Assembly (NCBI GenBank): GCA_947179485.1
Contig: OX359246.1
Coordinates: 44,867,632-44,931,631, forward strand
Reading direction: 5' to 3'
Length of the DNA: 64,000 nucleotides
From: Allacma fusca
Taxonomy: Eukaryota; Arthropoda; Collembola; Symphypleona; Sminthuridae
In this document: positions 23,801 to 32,199 of the stretch, in pieces
Layout of the letters: each line of letters begins with the position of its first letter
Position numbering within the stretch: position 1 is the first letter of the stretch
Position numbers and translations under genes: made by a program
Notes under the pieces: model-generated
Databases searched by the model: none
Told to the model about the DNA's origin: nothing
Seen by the model: only the letters and a program-made list of their open reading frames with translations

Positions 23801-24495
23801 AACGAACTCCTGTGAGATCCACACCCGTTCGAAGCAGACTCAGGCCAAGGGGTGACGTGCCACTTGATTACAAAAAGTTTTTTGTATCTCGAAAGAGGAA
23901 TTTCAAATCTCCTCCAAAGCCAACATCTAAGAAGCAGGCGAACGCAAAGTCACCACCTGAGACAAGATTACCTGCAAAAGTATTTAAACTAAAGCCTGCA
24001 CCCGTTCATGAAAAATATAAGTTTAAGGTAATGCCAACGACGGACAAGGAATTGGAACCAACTCCAGTTCCAGTTGGAAAAGCTATTTCCTGGACTTTCC
24101 AGGACTTGGAAAAACAACCATCGAAGGCATTTCCAGCGCCTAAACAGAAATATACACAACCCCAGACTATGCTTAAAGAGGTGCACATACCTCCAGCCAA
24201 GTTCAGCATTCCAGGCCCTACACCTAAGCCTTGGCTAGCTTTACAACCACAAAAAGACAATACTCCTCCCGATCCAGATCTAGAACCTATGGAGTGTGCA
24301 GAAACTGTGTTCTCTCAAAAAGAACCATCTACAACTACACAACACCTGCAACCTGAACGAAGAAATTCGGCTCAGTTTACTGCCTCTCTGCTGAGAAGGA
24401 GAAGCCGAACCTTCAGTACACCTGAACCTGAAATACGTGTTGTGACCTCCCCATCAAGGGATACCTCACCACCTTCAGACAACTCGCAAGATTAA
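17860..24495 (+). CDS. pol: Ty3/gypsy Pol with ~970-residue post-integrase extension (2211 aa)
   Basis: One open frame contains, in order: an aspartic protease (FDSGATIS near residue 46); RT about 400-600 with YVDD at about 509; RNase H from about 652 (IHTDASAIGIGA); the integrase zinc domain and DDE core (MDYIGP, TDGGTHF, GLVERSN) between about 870 and 1060; and a GPY-type module near 1177. Typical gypsy Pol ends about here, but this frame runs on to residue 2211. The extension is Pro/Ser-rich and disordered, with a compact middle part holding two Cys/His modules: CTLENCTGYMHPHC at about 1625-1640 and CRCKGAMHPLC at about 1695-1710. A basic C-terminus with RSTPVRSRLRPRG follows. Open frame also extends upstream of this ATG. 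Pol in this family is usually made by frameshift or read-through from gag. Confidence 0.93.
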   Translation: MHNSPLYQSPDELAQEFKILEARQQQSQDFLCSIKLINTPHYVKGAFDSGATISTISPALVQELERISPQSIHVRTHARRALGQFVQDSVIHYNKTATLFYEVRNKFHSFDFAVVPRAATLLIIGLDFLEYHKSFLDFGRRQYEFQPASSARSFTNNEHTSNYSPDTDSPDSETNTSSTRTVRRLTCFTTRPYEIPARTFEPIRINFREDFEGSAVIFPDASKTRGLSIGTPIVTVKDKCAYLCIFNPHNRTMTLPRLRNIASYDPFEGEEIPYPQPTTTNNAYSPYPPVIEQLNQNPKLTPFTMDEINMGPKMTPAQKDQMLERINHFRNCFARNETELGKLNYKYVVVDTGDSPPVYRAQYRVSDFEQDIMKKHTDQMLEAGIISPSTSPWNSPILLIKKPNGDHRFCIDLRWMNKKVTAQNTWPLPNIPQQLDRLHGARWFILMDALQGFLQREVHPDDRKKFAFTTPDGKFEFNRLPFGYMNAPAEFQSMMDDILGNLKYTLVLVYVDDVLVFAGTFEELLTRFELVLLRCQSYGLRFKISKCYFGFNTIRYLGWTIDENGVSVPEDKIEAVKKFPVPNNIKMVRRFLGLCEQFRRFIKNYGHIVKPISDLRKKDAVFTWTPACENSFNSLKSALINAPVLQIYNPAAEIHIHTDASAIGIGAICMQTIDDGKNLHPIEFASRSLIPEEQKYSTHKRELLAIIFALRKFRPYIFGKRVYIKTDHQALQHLQSLKDPHGQLARWALEFADQEMIIKYQKGAKMAHVDCLSRYPIRSLRYSISRSSPADIGNEDHFIQHTVEGNVALFIEKQQQDPKLLKIIQDLQITGDNSEHPHVFSKNYCLLHGLLYRIDANMSASPYKLVVPLALRHDILKLMHDDPAAGHAGFYKTCSLIRTRYYWPRMNQDIFKYIKGCEKCQKENARNKYPLGQRETIPTPTKIFHTIAMDYIGPLQRTHRGNQYALVIIDYASRYLLVIPCKTADSITSWRLLEEHVLYNHGWPTRIITDGGTHFTGANFRAFLAEHGIKHTVVMPHSPQSNGLVERSNRDIKNYVRKYLEPPQRMYIWDSLAHRAAFSHNVKIHEATRYSPYYLVHGRQPILKADLVTPVAQNQIPDTPEDTQEKLHEAINLAAEISRKKQIQRDAVFNQGRVGHSYQIGDWVLVDSLQEGLNTRTKGPYIVSKILGNASYEVTPAHSDDNLRTRNVHQQHMRPYHQMPDGWKQDYPLLFKDPVPAQNINSSIFVQTDVPNLRLHESLANFRPVVPLAHTSTTHSSSSTSNNNITIGNPVGSRQPPQISNASTIPPLMSLVITPPVSRSPSPDIENYRDADYFPPRGTRRQTFQSGPAYFTRSRRPRNHQQPRLTSPRSAVVLSPTFTVPDNITPPRSLAASPTYTESSTSSCSDNLPVITREVFTPIENPIVSNYQFTPNEEYQHTGSQSPCQPPVLSPQNFQYSSPPNVMYSPDIEVQQFLNKSPFNSTISPPAAYNSPQRILENITRSVEFSPEIPGSVTRTIAPSPALSTHSSTADELFGYIGNRQYSLSPQGTCQNEEIFEPHPPTEIPQFISIPPFGISSPKPLFSFSLQVPEVPASCPYASAEELDTFVENCCEMYTYPFDRIETERCTLENCTGYMHPHCFLYDSKTGYPRNIEDTDLPPDAFIAARITRVSAPEWFSFRNFIGELPGTSQLNFCKSLRCRCKGAMHPLCPYYTDMNINLWTASLDYKCLQQLTPIIEEIHSLLQPTEIYPGPHITQEFRRINAVLNSALLQLDNVKIPADNTRLRNLRKQAIIENENISTMLMEKIHEDDYRSCEHCLQLENSTPRIIEHPIPAQIPSPELFPENIITSISALLDSPSSHESLSPTRDLAQETLDQQSTLMTTPEISPQDTPQDTSLPLFDSPIGPSQDCEILSPDNSHPVTDTESIIPAIESHITPVVEEMVVDTESPPKLTPEIPQPPINLVSFRFSISGTSQSAAKDKRTPVRSTPVRSRLRPRGDVPLDYKKFFVSRKRNFKSPPKPTSKKQANAKSPPETRLPAKVFKLKPAPVHEKYKFKVMPTTDKELEPTPVPVGKAISWTFQDLEKQPSKAFPAPKQKYTQPQTMLKEVHIPPAKFSIPGPTPKPWLALQPQKDNTPPDPDLEPMECAETVFSQKEPSTTTQHLQPERRNSAQFTASLLRRRSRTFSTPEPEIRVVTSPSRDTSPPSDNSQD

Positions 24496-25745
24496 AATAA
24501 TTATTTATAATTACCTGTATAAATGTACATGTGTTTATTTATATTTATAATATTTGTTTTTTAACTTTATGATTTACTTAAACCTACTATTAACTTAAAG
24601 ATATTTGAAACATACCTATACTTTATTAATTCCTATTGACTAATTTTTTTGTTTCGCTACATTTAATAATTTGTATATAATAATTTGTACATACCTACTT
24701 ATAACTAACTTACATTACTACCTCGTAAAATAATTCTACTTACTTTCAAAACTCGCTTAAGTAATCTCGCTCCAATGTCAAACCCTGTTGTTTTTAATTA
24801 TATTACTATAATTATCAATGTATCTAGCAATACATTCGTATTATATGAGCTATCTATATATTTGTTTTAACTCGCAAGTGTTACATTTCTCCAGAATATC
24901 CACGGATTTAAGAAATGAATACACCACTACCTGAATTACTCATCTTTAAATTTTACTTCAAACCTACTACTTCAAGTACACAGGACTCGCTAAAATTGGA
25001 TTTACCGACTTCCTACCCTAATTATTCCTTACCCAAAAACGTTATTAATTCTCGCTAAGTACCTACCTTCTAAAATTTACCTATCCTCACCTACATTAAC
25101 CCTGGTCGTTCATTAGCTCTACGTAATTCTCGCGTATAACTAAAACCCCAATCTCACAAATCCACTAATCTCAAAGATTTCCAATTTTTTGTTACTACTA
25201 AACCCTGCTAATGTGACCCAGCATTACTAATAACTACAATCATTTTAAAATCAAATTTAAATGCTGTTCCTTAATTCCTACCTAACCTTTCCTAATACTA
25301 TTTAACCCTGTCGGTTTATCCCTTGGGATTCCTAACAGACTTCCCAGACAAATAAATATTACGACAACAGTAATATTTCAAGAACCACGGAAGATCCACT
25401 GAAGTTTCAAGAAACCAAATTTTCATTCTCTCGCTCATATATGTAATGCTCGTGTATCTCGCTATGATATATTTTATTTTTATTATAAAGTATGACCCGC
25501 TTATTTATTAATAGCTAATGCCCTGACATTTGACATGATTATTAAGTGTTTTTACGAAATATTATTATATAATCCCGCTCATAATGTTATATTATTAATC
25601 TTATGTATGTATATATTTGTTTTTATACCATTTATCATTTTAATTTATCTTTTACATTTTTAAACATTTTAAATAATTTGTGTATTTTAAAATTGATTGT
25701 TAATTCATAACTCACGAGGACGTGAGTCTGGTTTGAGTCGAGGGG
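24496..25745 (+). other. Non-coding 3' internal region of the young gypsy element
   Basis: AT-rich, no frame. It is notable for about ten copies of CTCGC or CCCGC on the plus strand (for example near 24754, 24769, 24870, 25051, 25435, 25495 and 25574) in otherwise CG-poor sequence. The short purine run GAGGGG just before 25746 would be the polypurine tract. Confidence 0.6.
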
Positions 25746-26115
25746 TGTAACACCATAGGTTAAGTCTCCCCATGATGTACACTTATTGGTGTCCAGCTAT
25801 TGCTGAGGCACTTGCTACCCATTACTCCCGAACTCTCCTCGTTACTCTCCAGCTCCCGCTTCTCGTATGCCTTACATGCCATATATAAGGCCAGCTCGCT
25901 CACAGACTAGTTAGTCTGTGTCGCACCGCTCCTACTGTTAACACCACACTAACTGTGCTCCTAATAAACTATCATTACACCTTAACATACATTTACCCGC
26001 TCATATTATTTATCCGGATATCCTCTCGTAGTTATCATCTGCCTACGGCTATGCAGGAACGGCACACAGGCTCTTATTGTAGGCAAGGTTTTATCCCCCA
26101 AAGTACCATGCCACA
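25746..26115 (+). repeat. 3' LTR of the young gypsy element
   Basis: The same 370 bp as the 5' LTR with one substitution in the GCTATGTAGG/GCTATGCAGG segment. It supplies the AATAAA for 3' end formation of the genomic RNA. It is followed by the target duplication GCTG. Confidence 0.97.
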
Positions 26116-26119
26116 GCTG

Positions 26120-26950
26120 TAACTACTTATACCCAAGCTTCTTTGAAATATTTTCTACAAAAAGGAATGGGATACCATAGTAAGTATATATTAACTGCAA
26201 TAAATTATTGTTTTTAAATTGTAAAAGTTCTTGTCAGTGTTTAGATTTTAGTATAATATGAAGCTTCGCAAATAATTTTCTTTCCAATCCCATATTATTA
26301 TTATTAATAGCATGAAAGCCATCCACCAAGGTGGATGGGAAAACTGGGATTGCAGTGATAGTGATAAGTGAAACTTCACAATATATAATTAGGTCGTTTT
26401 TACATATAAGGCTGTTCTTCGTTTAAATAAATGCAACGGATCCTTCAAACCTCCAACCCGTTTCGATTGGGTAAAATCTGTGACAGAAACCAACTTCGTC
26501 GCTTATTAATGGCTTCATACATTTTTTTCATTACTTTCCTTGAGAAAAACTAAATTAAAAAATTTGTTGTTTTTTTTTAAAAACCTCCTTTAAGGGGGTT
26601 CAACTCTGGACCGGTCAGGGTAAAAAAAATGTCCCTCAGATTCCATGCAGAAATCCCTTTCTATTTATTTGGCTATTTATATGTTATTCAAAGTACCCCG
26701 TCACTGACCTACATAAGGAATGGCTTGATATTCACTGTTTTACCTACATTTCGTAGGTTTTTGAAGTAACTTCAGTTTTATTGACTTTATCTGTAGTCAC
26801 AAATAAACATCGAATGGAATTGGCAACACTCTTAAGAAAACTAAACGCATCCTACTTATGTTAGCAACATTGCGACATCAAAATGACTTTGGTCAAAAAT
26901 AATATTAGGTGTTTTTTAAAAACTGGAGCCTCTCCTTTTACTATTTTAGA
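26120..26950. other. No gene seen; small perfect hairpin
   Basis: AT-rich sequence after the gypsy insertion. The only structure noticed is CCATCCACC-AA-GGTGGATGG near 26319-26339, a perfect 9-bp stem. No convincing frame or RNA gene. Confidence 0.4.
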
Positions 26951-26954
26951 ATTG

Positions 26955-27490
26955 TTCTCAAACTTAAAATCTTGGCTTACAAAAATTGGTTATTTACCCA
27001 TGGACCAGGATAGGGTCAAATTGTTTTTAATAATCCAGAACGCTGTTAATGCATGATAGCTACATCATTTTAATGAATTGTATGTCTGACATGTGTTGGT
27101 GGACCAAAAAGTTACTCTTAAATTCTACTTGCTCTTCTACCCAAAGTTAAAATTTAATTGTGGTGGTTAAAAGATGATGACTGATCATATTAGCCAAACT
27201 GTACTAATATTCAAAGGCGTACACAATAAGCAAACGGTAGTTGATTTGAATTAACCACACATATTCCAATATTCAAGGTAGTAACTACTTGTTTAACATT
27301 ACGGTATTTCTTTTCCCTCTATTTTAAATTTTGCTTTGTAATCTAAATGGTATTATTTTGTGTTGACTTGAACAGGATTAAGTTGCAGTAACACTTGGTT
27401 ACCATAACTTTAGCCTGTTAAAGTAAACAAAAAAGAAATGTTAAAAAAGAATAGCGGTTCGTATTTATTTCATTCGAGCAAAAATAAATG
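26955..27490 (+). repeat. Direct repeat copy A (~530 bp, diverged)
   Basis: This block aligns by eye with 28063-28600. Shared segments in the same order include ATGCATGATAGCTACATCAT, GGTGGTTAAAAG, ACTGATCATATTAGCCA, ATTCAAAGGCGTAC and GTTAAAAAAGAATA. Divergence is substantial (perhaps a quarter of positions), with small indels. Probably two copies of an interspersed repeat or an old tandem duplication. Confidence 0.75.
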
Positions 27491-27494
27491 CTTT

Positions 27495-27645
27495 ATAAAT
27501 TAATAGCTAAAAAAGCTTAAACAGAGAAGTCGCTTTTGCGCCCTCAAAAGTTGAAAACAAGTTTACTGGTAGATGCTGTCAGAATAAATCAAACTGGTTT
27601 ATTGAAAATGATGAAAACTCTTGAAATGACGAAAAGCAACGCCAC
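27495..27645 (+). repeat. Left arm of perfect 151-bp inverted repeat
   Basis: The 151 bases at 27495-27645 are, base for base as far as I can compare, the reverse complement of 27784-27934. The arms are separated by a 138-bp spacer. Perfect identity between the arms, next to badly diverged direct repeats, means the inverted duplication is recent or is being corrected. A transcript through it would fold into long double-stranded RNA. Confidence 0.9.
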
Positions 27646-27783
27646 GATGGATACTTTCTCCTTGAATACTCTTTCAATAGTATTATTAATTAACCATTTC
27701 CATCTTACATCTCAAATTTGATAGTAATAATAATTGCAAACCAACTTTTTCCCGGCTATTTCTGCATCAGTGACAATTATGTG

Positions 27784-27934
27784 GTGGCGTTGCTTTTCGT
27801 CATTTCAAGAGTTTTCATCATTTTCAATAAACCAGTTTGATTTATTCTGACAGCATCTACCAGTAAACTTGTTTTCAACTTTTGAGGGCGCAAAAGCGAC
27901 TTCTCTGTTTAAGCTTTTTTAGCTATTAATTTAT
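27784..27934 (-). repeat. Right arm of perfect 151-bp inverted repeat
   Basis: Reverse complement of 27495-27645 with no mismatch found. The spacer 27646-27783 is unrelated AT-rich sequence. Neither arm carries a convincing gene: the 61-codon frame crossing the left arm simply reads through the repeat. Confidence 0.9.
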
Positions 27935-28062
27935 TTCGACCTTTTGGACTTGTGAAACTAGCCTTGCAGGAAGATTTCAGACAATAATGATTTTTGCCAG
28001 TGAAGTATATGCACGTAACTGTTGGCTAATTTTTGGAGATTTTGTTTGCTTGGACGAGAAAC

Positions 28063-28600
28063 ATTCAAACTTGGCTTATAAAAATTGATTATTTACTTGA
28101 ATTTAATCCACAAAAGGGTTAAAACGTTTTGAACCATCCAGGGTGCTATCAATGCATGATAGCTACATCATTTTAATTAATGTCGGACATATGTTAATGG
28201 ACCCCAAAGGAAATCTTATACTGTACTTACTCTCTTATCCGAAGTTATAATTTATGCTTGGTGGTTAAAAGTTAATGACTGATCATATTAGCCACACTTT
28301 ACTAAATATTCAAAGGCGTACAAAAAAAGTTAATTTATTCGAATTTATTTACCATTCAAATTACAAGATGCAAGATTTGCTAACTTGTTTAGCATTGCAG
28401 TATTTCTTTTCTATCTTTTTTCTTTTTTGTACTCTAAAATGGCATTACTTTTTGTTGACTTGGACAGGACTAACAATAAGTTGTATAAAACTTGGTTACT
28501 GTAATTTAAACTTACCCAAGTAAACAAAAAACGAATGTTAAAAAAGAATAACGATTCATTGTTTTCTTGCATTCGTGCAAAAAATTCTTAATAATAAAAA
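28063..28600 (+). repeat. Direct repeat copy B (~530 bp, diverged)
   Basis: Second copy of the block at 26955-27490. Near its end it carries its own short inverted repeat, CATTCGTGCAAAAAA at 28570-28584 against TTTTTTTGCACGAATG at about 28605-28620, which may mark the terminus of the repeat unit. Copy A has only CATTCGAGCAAAAA at this point and then enters the 151-bp inverted repeat. Confidence 0.75.
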
Positions 28601-28620
28601 TAATTTTTTTTGCACGAATG

Positions 28621-29375
28621 AAAGTTGAAAAAATGAACCCGTATGTTTAACATGTCATGTACACAGGTGACCTGTAATCCAAATCAAGGGTTCAACTAAT
28701 ATTTAAGGGGTGATCCCTTAAAGATCGCATCACCAAAATTTTACAGTAACATCCTAGTTCTAAAAAGCGTCTCACAATAAGTTTTCATGCGTTTCTGATT
28801 AGCGGAACACCCTCAAATATTTTCCAATGTTAAATGAACGGTCACCATGCAACTTAAATTCGCCATTTGCCTCCAATTTTTGTTTATTTTTCCGAAGCGC
28901 TCTTCGACTTCAAGTGTTACAGGAACACAAAAATTCATGGAGATTCACAATGATCTCCCATTGACTTTAAGCTTTTGATATCAGAAATACATCAATCTGT
29001 TCAGGAGATATCCAGGAAAGCCACTTTTTGAGGTATGGGTGAAAGCATAGAGGTTGCTTTTTTAAGGATTCTGGACAGACCTGGGCATGCACGCAGACAT
29101 GGGCGCGTAACCTTTAAAAGCAACTTCTCAAAAATAAAAATCAAAGCATTTTTTAACCGCCATGCTTCAACATGTCATGCACATAAGTGACGACTGCCAT
29201 CATCATCATCATCATCATCATCAAGACGACCTCTTTCAAATTAGTATATAGGATTACTTCCGTCTTAAATAATCTTCCGTTATTTAAGTACATGCTTTAG
29301 TGCACAATAGCTATGATTGAAGCGCATTTCCAAGACGTGTTTTGTATGACAGTATTGCAGTCTTGTATCTCAGAA
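28621..29375. other. No gene seen; short direct repeats and (CAT)n microsatellite
   Basis: A TTcAACATGTCATGyACA motif occurs near 28650 and again near 29167. A (CAT) run of about eight units lies at 29198-29223. The rest is AT-rich, with no frame of note until the gene at 29379. The promoter and any 5' UTR exon of that gene may be here. Confidence 0.45.
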
Positions 29376-29378
29376 AAA

Positions 29379-30064
29379 ATGGAAACCGATCACAGGGACA
29401 ACACCAACAGAACCTTCTCCTCACAACTGGACGAATTTCTGGATACATATGATAATGAGCATGGTTTAGAGAAAGTACGCCCAATAATAACTAATAACTT
29501 TGTTAGGACGCATCCAGCTTACAAAATTTTTAAAACCAATCTACGCCAGTTTGAGAAAAAAATAAAACTTAACGAAGAGTTGTGCTCTCAACGTAATTCA
29601 ATATTATTTTCTTTAAAACATTTGACTTCTCAATCCAGGATTATTGTTAAAATGTAGTAAATTATTTGTATTTTCTGACCATTACTGATGTGTACGTTTG
29701 TACGTAATTATATTTATTGGGTATTGTTAATACTGTGTATTACAAAACTCGATATATGTATGCATTATGTACATGCGTAATGTGCCATAATGACCTATAT
29801 GTAATTATATACCTTTTAGTATCTAATTCCCTCTCGCGATCTTGCTCTCTCATGGCCAATTTAATGGATACCATAAAAGAAGACAAAGGGTGCTTGCTAA
29901 AACCTGACTCTTGCGAGAATATTTTGGAATTGGATGAGTATCTCTGTAACCATGCAAAAGGAGATGCCCAACCTGGGCTGACCAAGACAGAAACAGCAAG
30001 GACTCATAATAATAAACCAATGGTCGAGGACAACCAAGGGGGTGTTTTCGTGCACCCGAACTAG
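29379..30064 (+). CDS. Two-exon gene of unknown function (~152 aa)
   Basis: Exon 1 is 29379-29592 and exon 2 is 29820-30064. The donor CAAC|GTAATT and acceptor ACCTTTTAG|TATCTAAT keep the frame (phase 1). The product is hydrophilic and mostly helical: an acidic start (METDHRDNTNRTFSSQLDEF), a basic central helix (IFKTNLRQFEKKIKLNEELC), then DSCENILELDEYLCNH and a polar tail ending GVFVHPN. There is no signal peptide or membrane segment. A longer start at ATG 29313 is possible, but a CTTGTATCTCAG acceptor-like site just before 29373 suggests that a spliced 5' UTR joins there. AATAAA occurs near 30297. I do not recognise the family. Confidence 0.55.
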
Positions 30065-30809
30065 TACAGAATACTAATTTTTCTAAAATGTCGAAATTTG
30101 GATGTCAGAAAGTTTTTCACATATATTAAGTCTGGATTCATCTTTGGAAAGAAAAAAATGAGATCACCTTACTATCAATCGTAAAAACCAACCGACGGTT
30201 GTGTCGGTTTGGTTAATTATATTTAATTAATTTCTGTACGTACTCATGTCGAGGTGCTTCGATAGTAAAAACCATATAAAATATCTTAACAACACGAATA
30301 AATAATATGAACGAACAAGTAAAATCACTTATATTTGAGTTTTGAATATCGACTGCATACAGTTACTTTCACGTTTCAGAAGCGGCGGTTTTCACACGTT
30401 AGTATTACCAAACTGTAAATAAATGTGCCTAAAATTACATACATCCCTTTTTAAGCTCACAGTTTTCATGGAAAAGAGAAAGGCATGACCCTTTTTGACT
30501 CTGTATACTTCATTCGTTGTTTTCTCAAATTTTATTTGTATTTCTTCTTTTTTCAAGAATTTTAACATCAAGTAACCCCCAAGGTAAAACAGAATTATTC
30601 ATGCATGTAATTGTGACTACAGCAATATTAATTTGGAGACTCAATTCCCTTTGCTTAGCATGTCTTATTTTCTCCTCCAGTTCGTGTAATATTGAAATAA
30701 ATTCTAGTTTGGACAATTACTCGAAAATCAAAACCTCAAACTTCCTATGACTGACATTTTTTGGAATTTTAAGCCCAACATTAAAATAAATTATTGGGGG
30801 TAATTTACA
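30065..30809. other. Intergenic; hairpin and polyadenylation signal only
   Basis: Contains AATAAA near 30297 for the plus-strand gene and a hairpin at 30187-30214 (AACCAACCGAC / GTCGGTTTGGTT). The 3' UTR of the minus-strand gene begins at its right edge. A 63-codon minus frame at 30525-30716 is not convincing. Confidence 0.4.
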
Positions 30810-32040
30810 TTAGTGATCACAACCAAACTTTTCACAGGACAATTCTCCTCGAAGAGATTTTTTAAGAATCATGTAGTAGTCGGACTGCTGGATACTTGCT
30901 GGTAGTAAGGTACTGAGTAAGCCATCCGCCATTTTCCCCTTCTTTCCAGACACTTGCGTTCCCAGTAAGCAAATTGATTTCTGAAGACACTCTCCGCTCT
31001 TGACAGCAGAAAGGACGATGGAAGCTAGTCTAGTCATCTCTTCGTTTGACTGCAATACAGTAAACATATTACAATGAGTACATTTGTATTAAATCCTAAA
31101 TGATGATGTAGGATCCTAAACGAATCCTAAATCACAACTGGATCATTCTATATTCAAATCATTCCGCATCCCGTGTGAAGATTCAGAGACTCCGTAGTAC
31201 ACTGTACTCAAAAAAGATAAATTTCTATTGACTACATTATTTACCGTGGGAACATATCGTCGTCGTCTGCTTTTTTTCTCTCCGCCGTCAGTGGATGAGT
31301 CAATTGCATCGGATTCAGATTTATCCTTAAAATCATCTGTAGATTTTTTGGAATGGGGCAAAACTGCCAGGGAGCAGAGATACCAGGCAGACAAGGCAGT
31401 TACCACTCCTGCCGCAAAATAAGACGCCGTCGTGAGCTTGCTCATTACTGAGGAATCTGTGGATGGTGGAGCCAACTGTAAAAAAATGACATAGTTAAAA
31501 CCTTGTCCATGGGAATTAAAAAGTAAATTAAATTTTTTATAGTTATATAATTTAATATTTTAAGTTATTTTTAGGTTAATTATTTGAAGATCAGAACTAG
31601 ATAATTAAGCAACTGGAAATCCTTACGATTGCATCAGCCCCACCAGCCTGGTAAAAGTTTGGAGATGGAGGGACCTGGGTCAACTTCCCTCCCAGAAAAG
31701 CGTAGGCGGACGCGCCTGGCTTCCCGCTGTTATCGATCAAACCATTAAAAGTGTATCCTTTCGTCAGCTCGAAGTTTGTTCCTTCACTGTAAACATTTCA
31801 CGAATATATGAATTAATATTTGACACAACAAAATCTTCATATTTACATATAAGGAGAATAAGGACCTTTCAGCCCTGTAAACGAAGTAAAATGCTAAGAC
31901 ATGGTTCACACTTAATGGTTCACATTTATTAGTTAAGCGGAGCTCTTGAATTAAAAATTTAATTACTCATACCTTCCTTGAGATAGATCTTCAGCAGTGG
32001 CCAGAGTTGTCAAGATGAGAATATAAAATACGGAATTCAT
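30810..32040 (-). CDS. Four-exon signal-peptide and single-TM protein, DM4/12-like C-terminus (232 aa)
   Basis: Exons in coding order: 31973-32040, 31627-31786, 31245-31475, 30810-31049. All junctions are GT-AG and phases match. The product starts with a signal peptide (MNSVFYILILTTLATA), then a short ectodomain with a Pro/Ser region. A membrane segment follows (YFAAGVVTALSAWYLCSLAVL), then an acidic stretch, a dibasic-rich KKSRRRRY site, and a Cys-containing C-terminal domain (SGECLQKSICLLGTQVS ... SCEKFGCDH). The spacing of C----C followed by a helical region and a final C--C pair recalls the arthropod DM4/12 family, where Cys pairs form a small extracellular domain, but this is resemblance by memory only. 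Likely a secretory-pathway or cuticle-related membrane protein; function unknown. Confidence 0.82.
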
Positions 32041-32164
32041 GTTGGAACTTTGAAAAAAAAATATTTTGTTGTTGTTTAAAAAATTAAAAGGTAATTTTGG
32101 AAATGATACACCTAGTGACAGTGAGACTCAGAGTCAGAATGAATGTCAGAATGAAAGCAATGTT

Positions 32165-32174
32165 CCTTTTTATA
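32165..32174 (-). promoter_or_regulatory. TATA box of the four-exon gene
   Basis: On the minus strand, TATAAAAAGG lies about 130 bases upstream of the start codon. About 30 bases downstream is a TCTGACATTC-rich stretch suited to an initiator. Position and strand fit the gene ending at 30810. Confidence 0.6.
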
Positions 32175-32199
32175 CAAGTATGAAAATAATAATAACTGA

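Larger units (their letters stand above)
15239..26115 (+). mobile_element. Young, nearly whole Ty3/gypsy LTR retrotransposon (10.9 kb)
   Basis: Two 370-bp terminal repeats (15239-15608 and 25746-26115) begin TGTAAC and end CCACA. By eye they differ at a single base. The flanks carry the same 4-bp target duplication GCTG (15235-15238 and 26116-26119). Near-identical LTRs mean a recent insertion. Inside are a gag region with a zinc knuckle and one very long pol frame with protease, RT, RNase H, integrase and a long extension. A TGGTGGAGG primer-binding-site-like sequence follows the 5' LTR at about 15611. Gag looks broken (about two breaks); pol looks open throughout. About 1.25 kb of non-coding sequence separates pol from the 3' LTR. 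Confidence 0.97.

Noticed and set aside
18345-24260. Many minus-strand open frames across the second gypsy pol
   Set aside because: They are shadows of the long plus-strand pol frame; none carries a recognisable domain.
27536-27721. 61-codon frame starting in the inverted repeat
   Set aside because: It only reads through one arm of the repeat; the same DNA is read reversed in the other arm and there is no coding signature.
29198-29223. (CAT)n run considered as possible His-rich coding sequence
   Set aside because: It is an uninterrupted microsatellite, and the surrounding frames are closed.
30525-30716. 63-codon minus frame with a short amphipathic helix
   Set aside because: No splice sites that would join it to the neighbouring gene, overlapped by an equally long plus frame, AT-rich.
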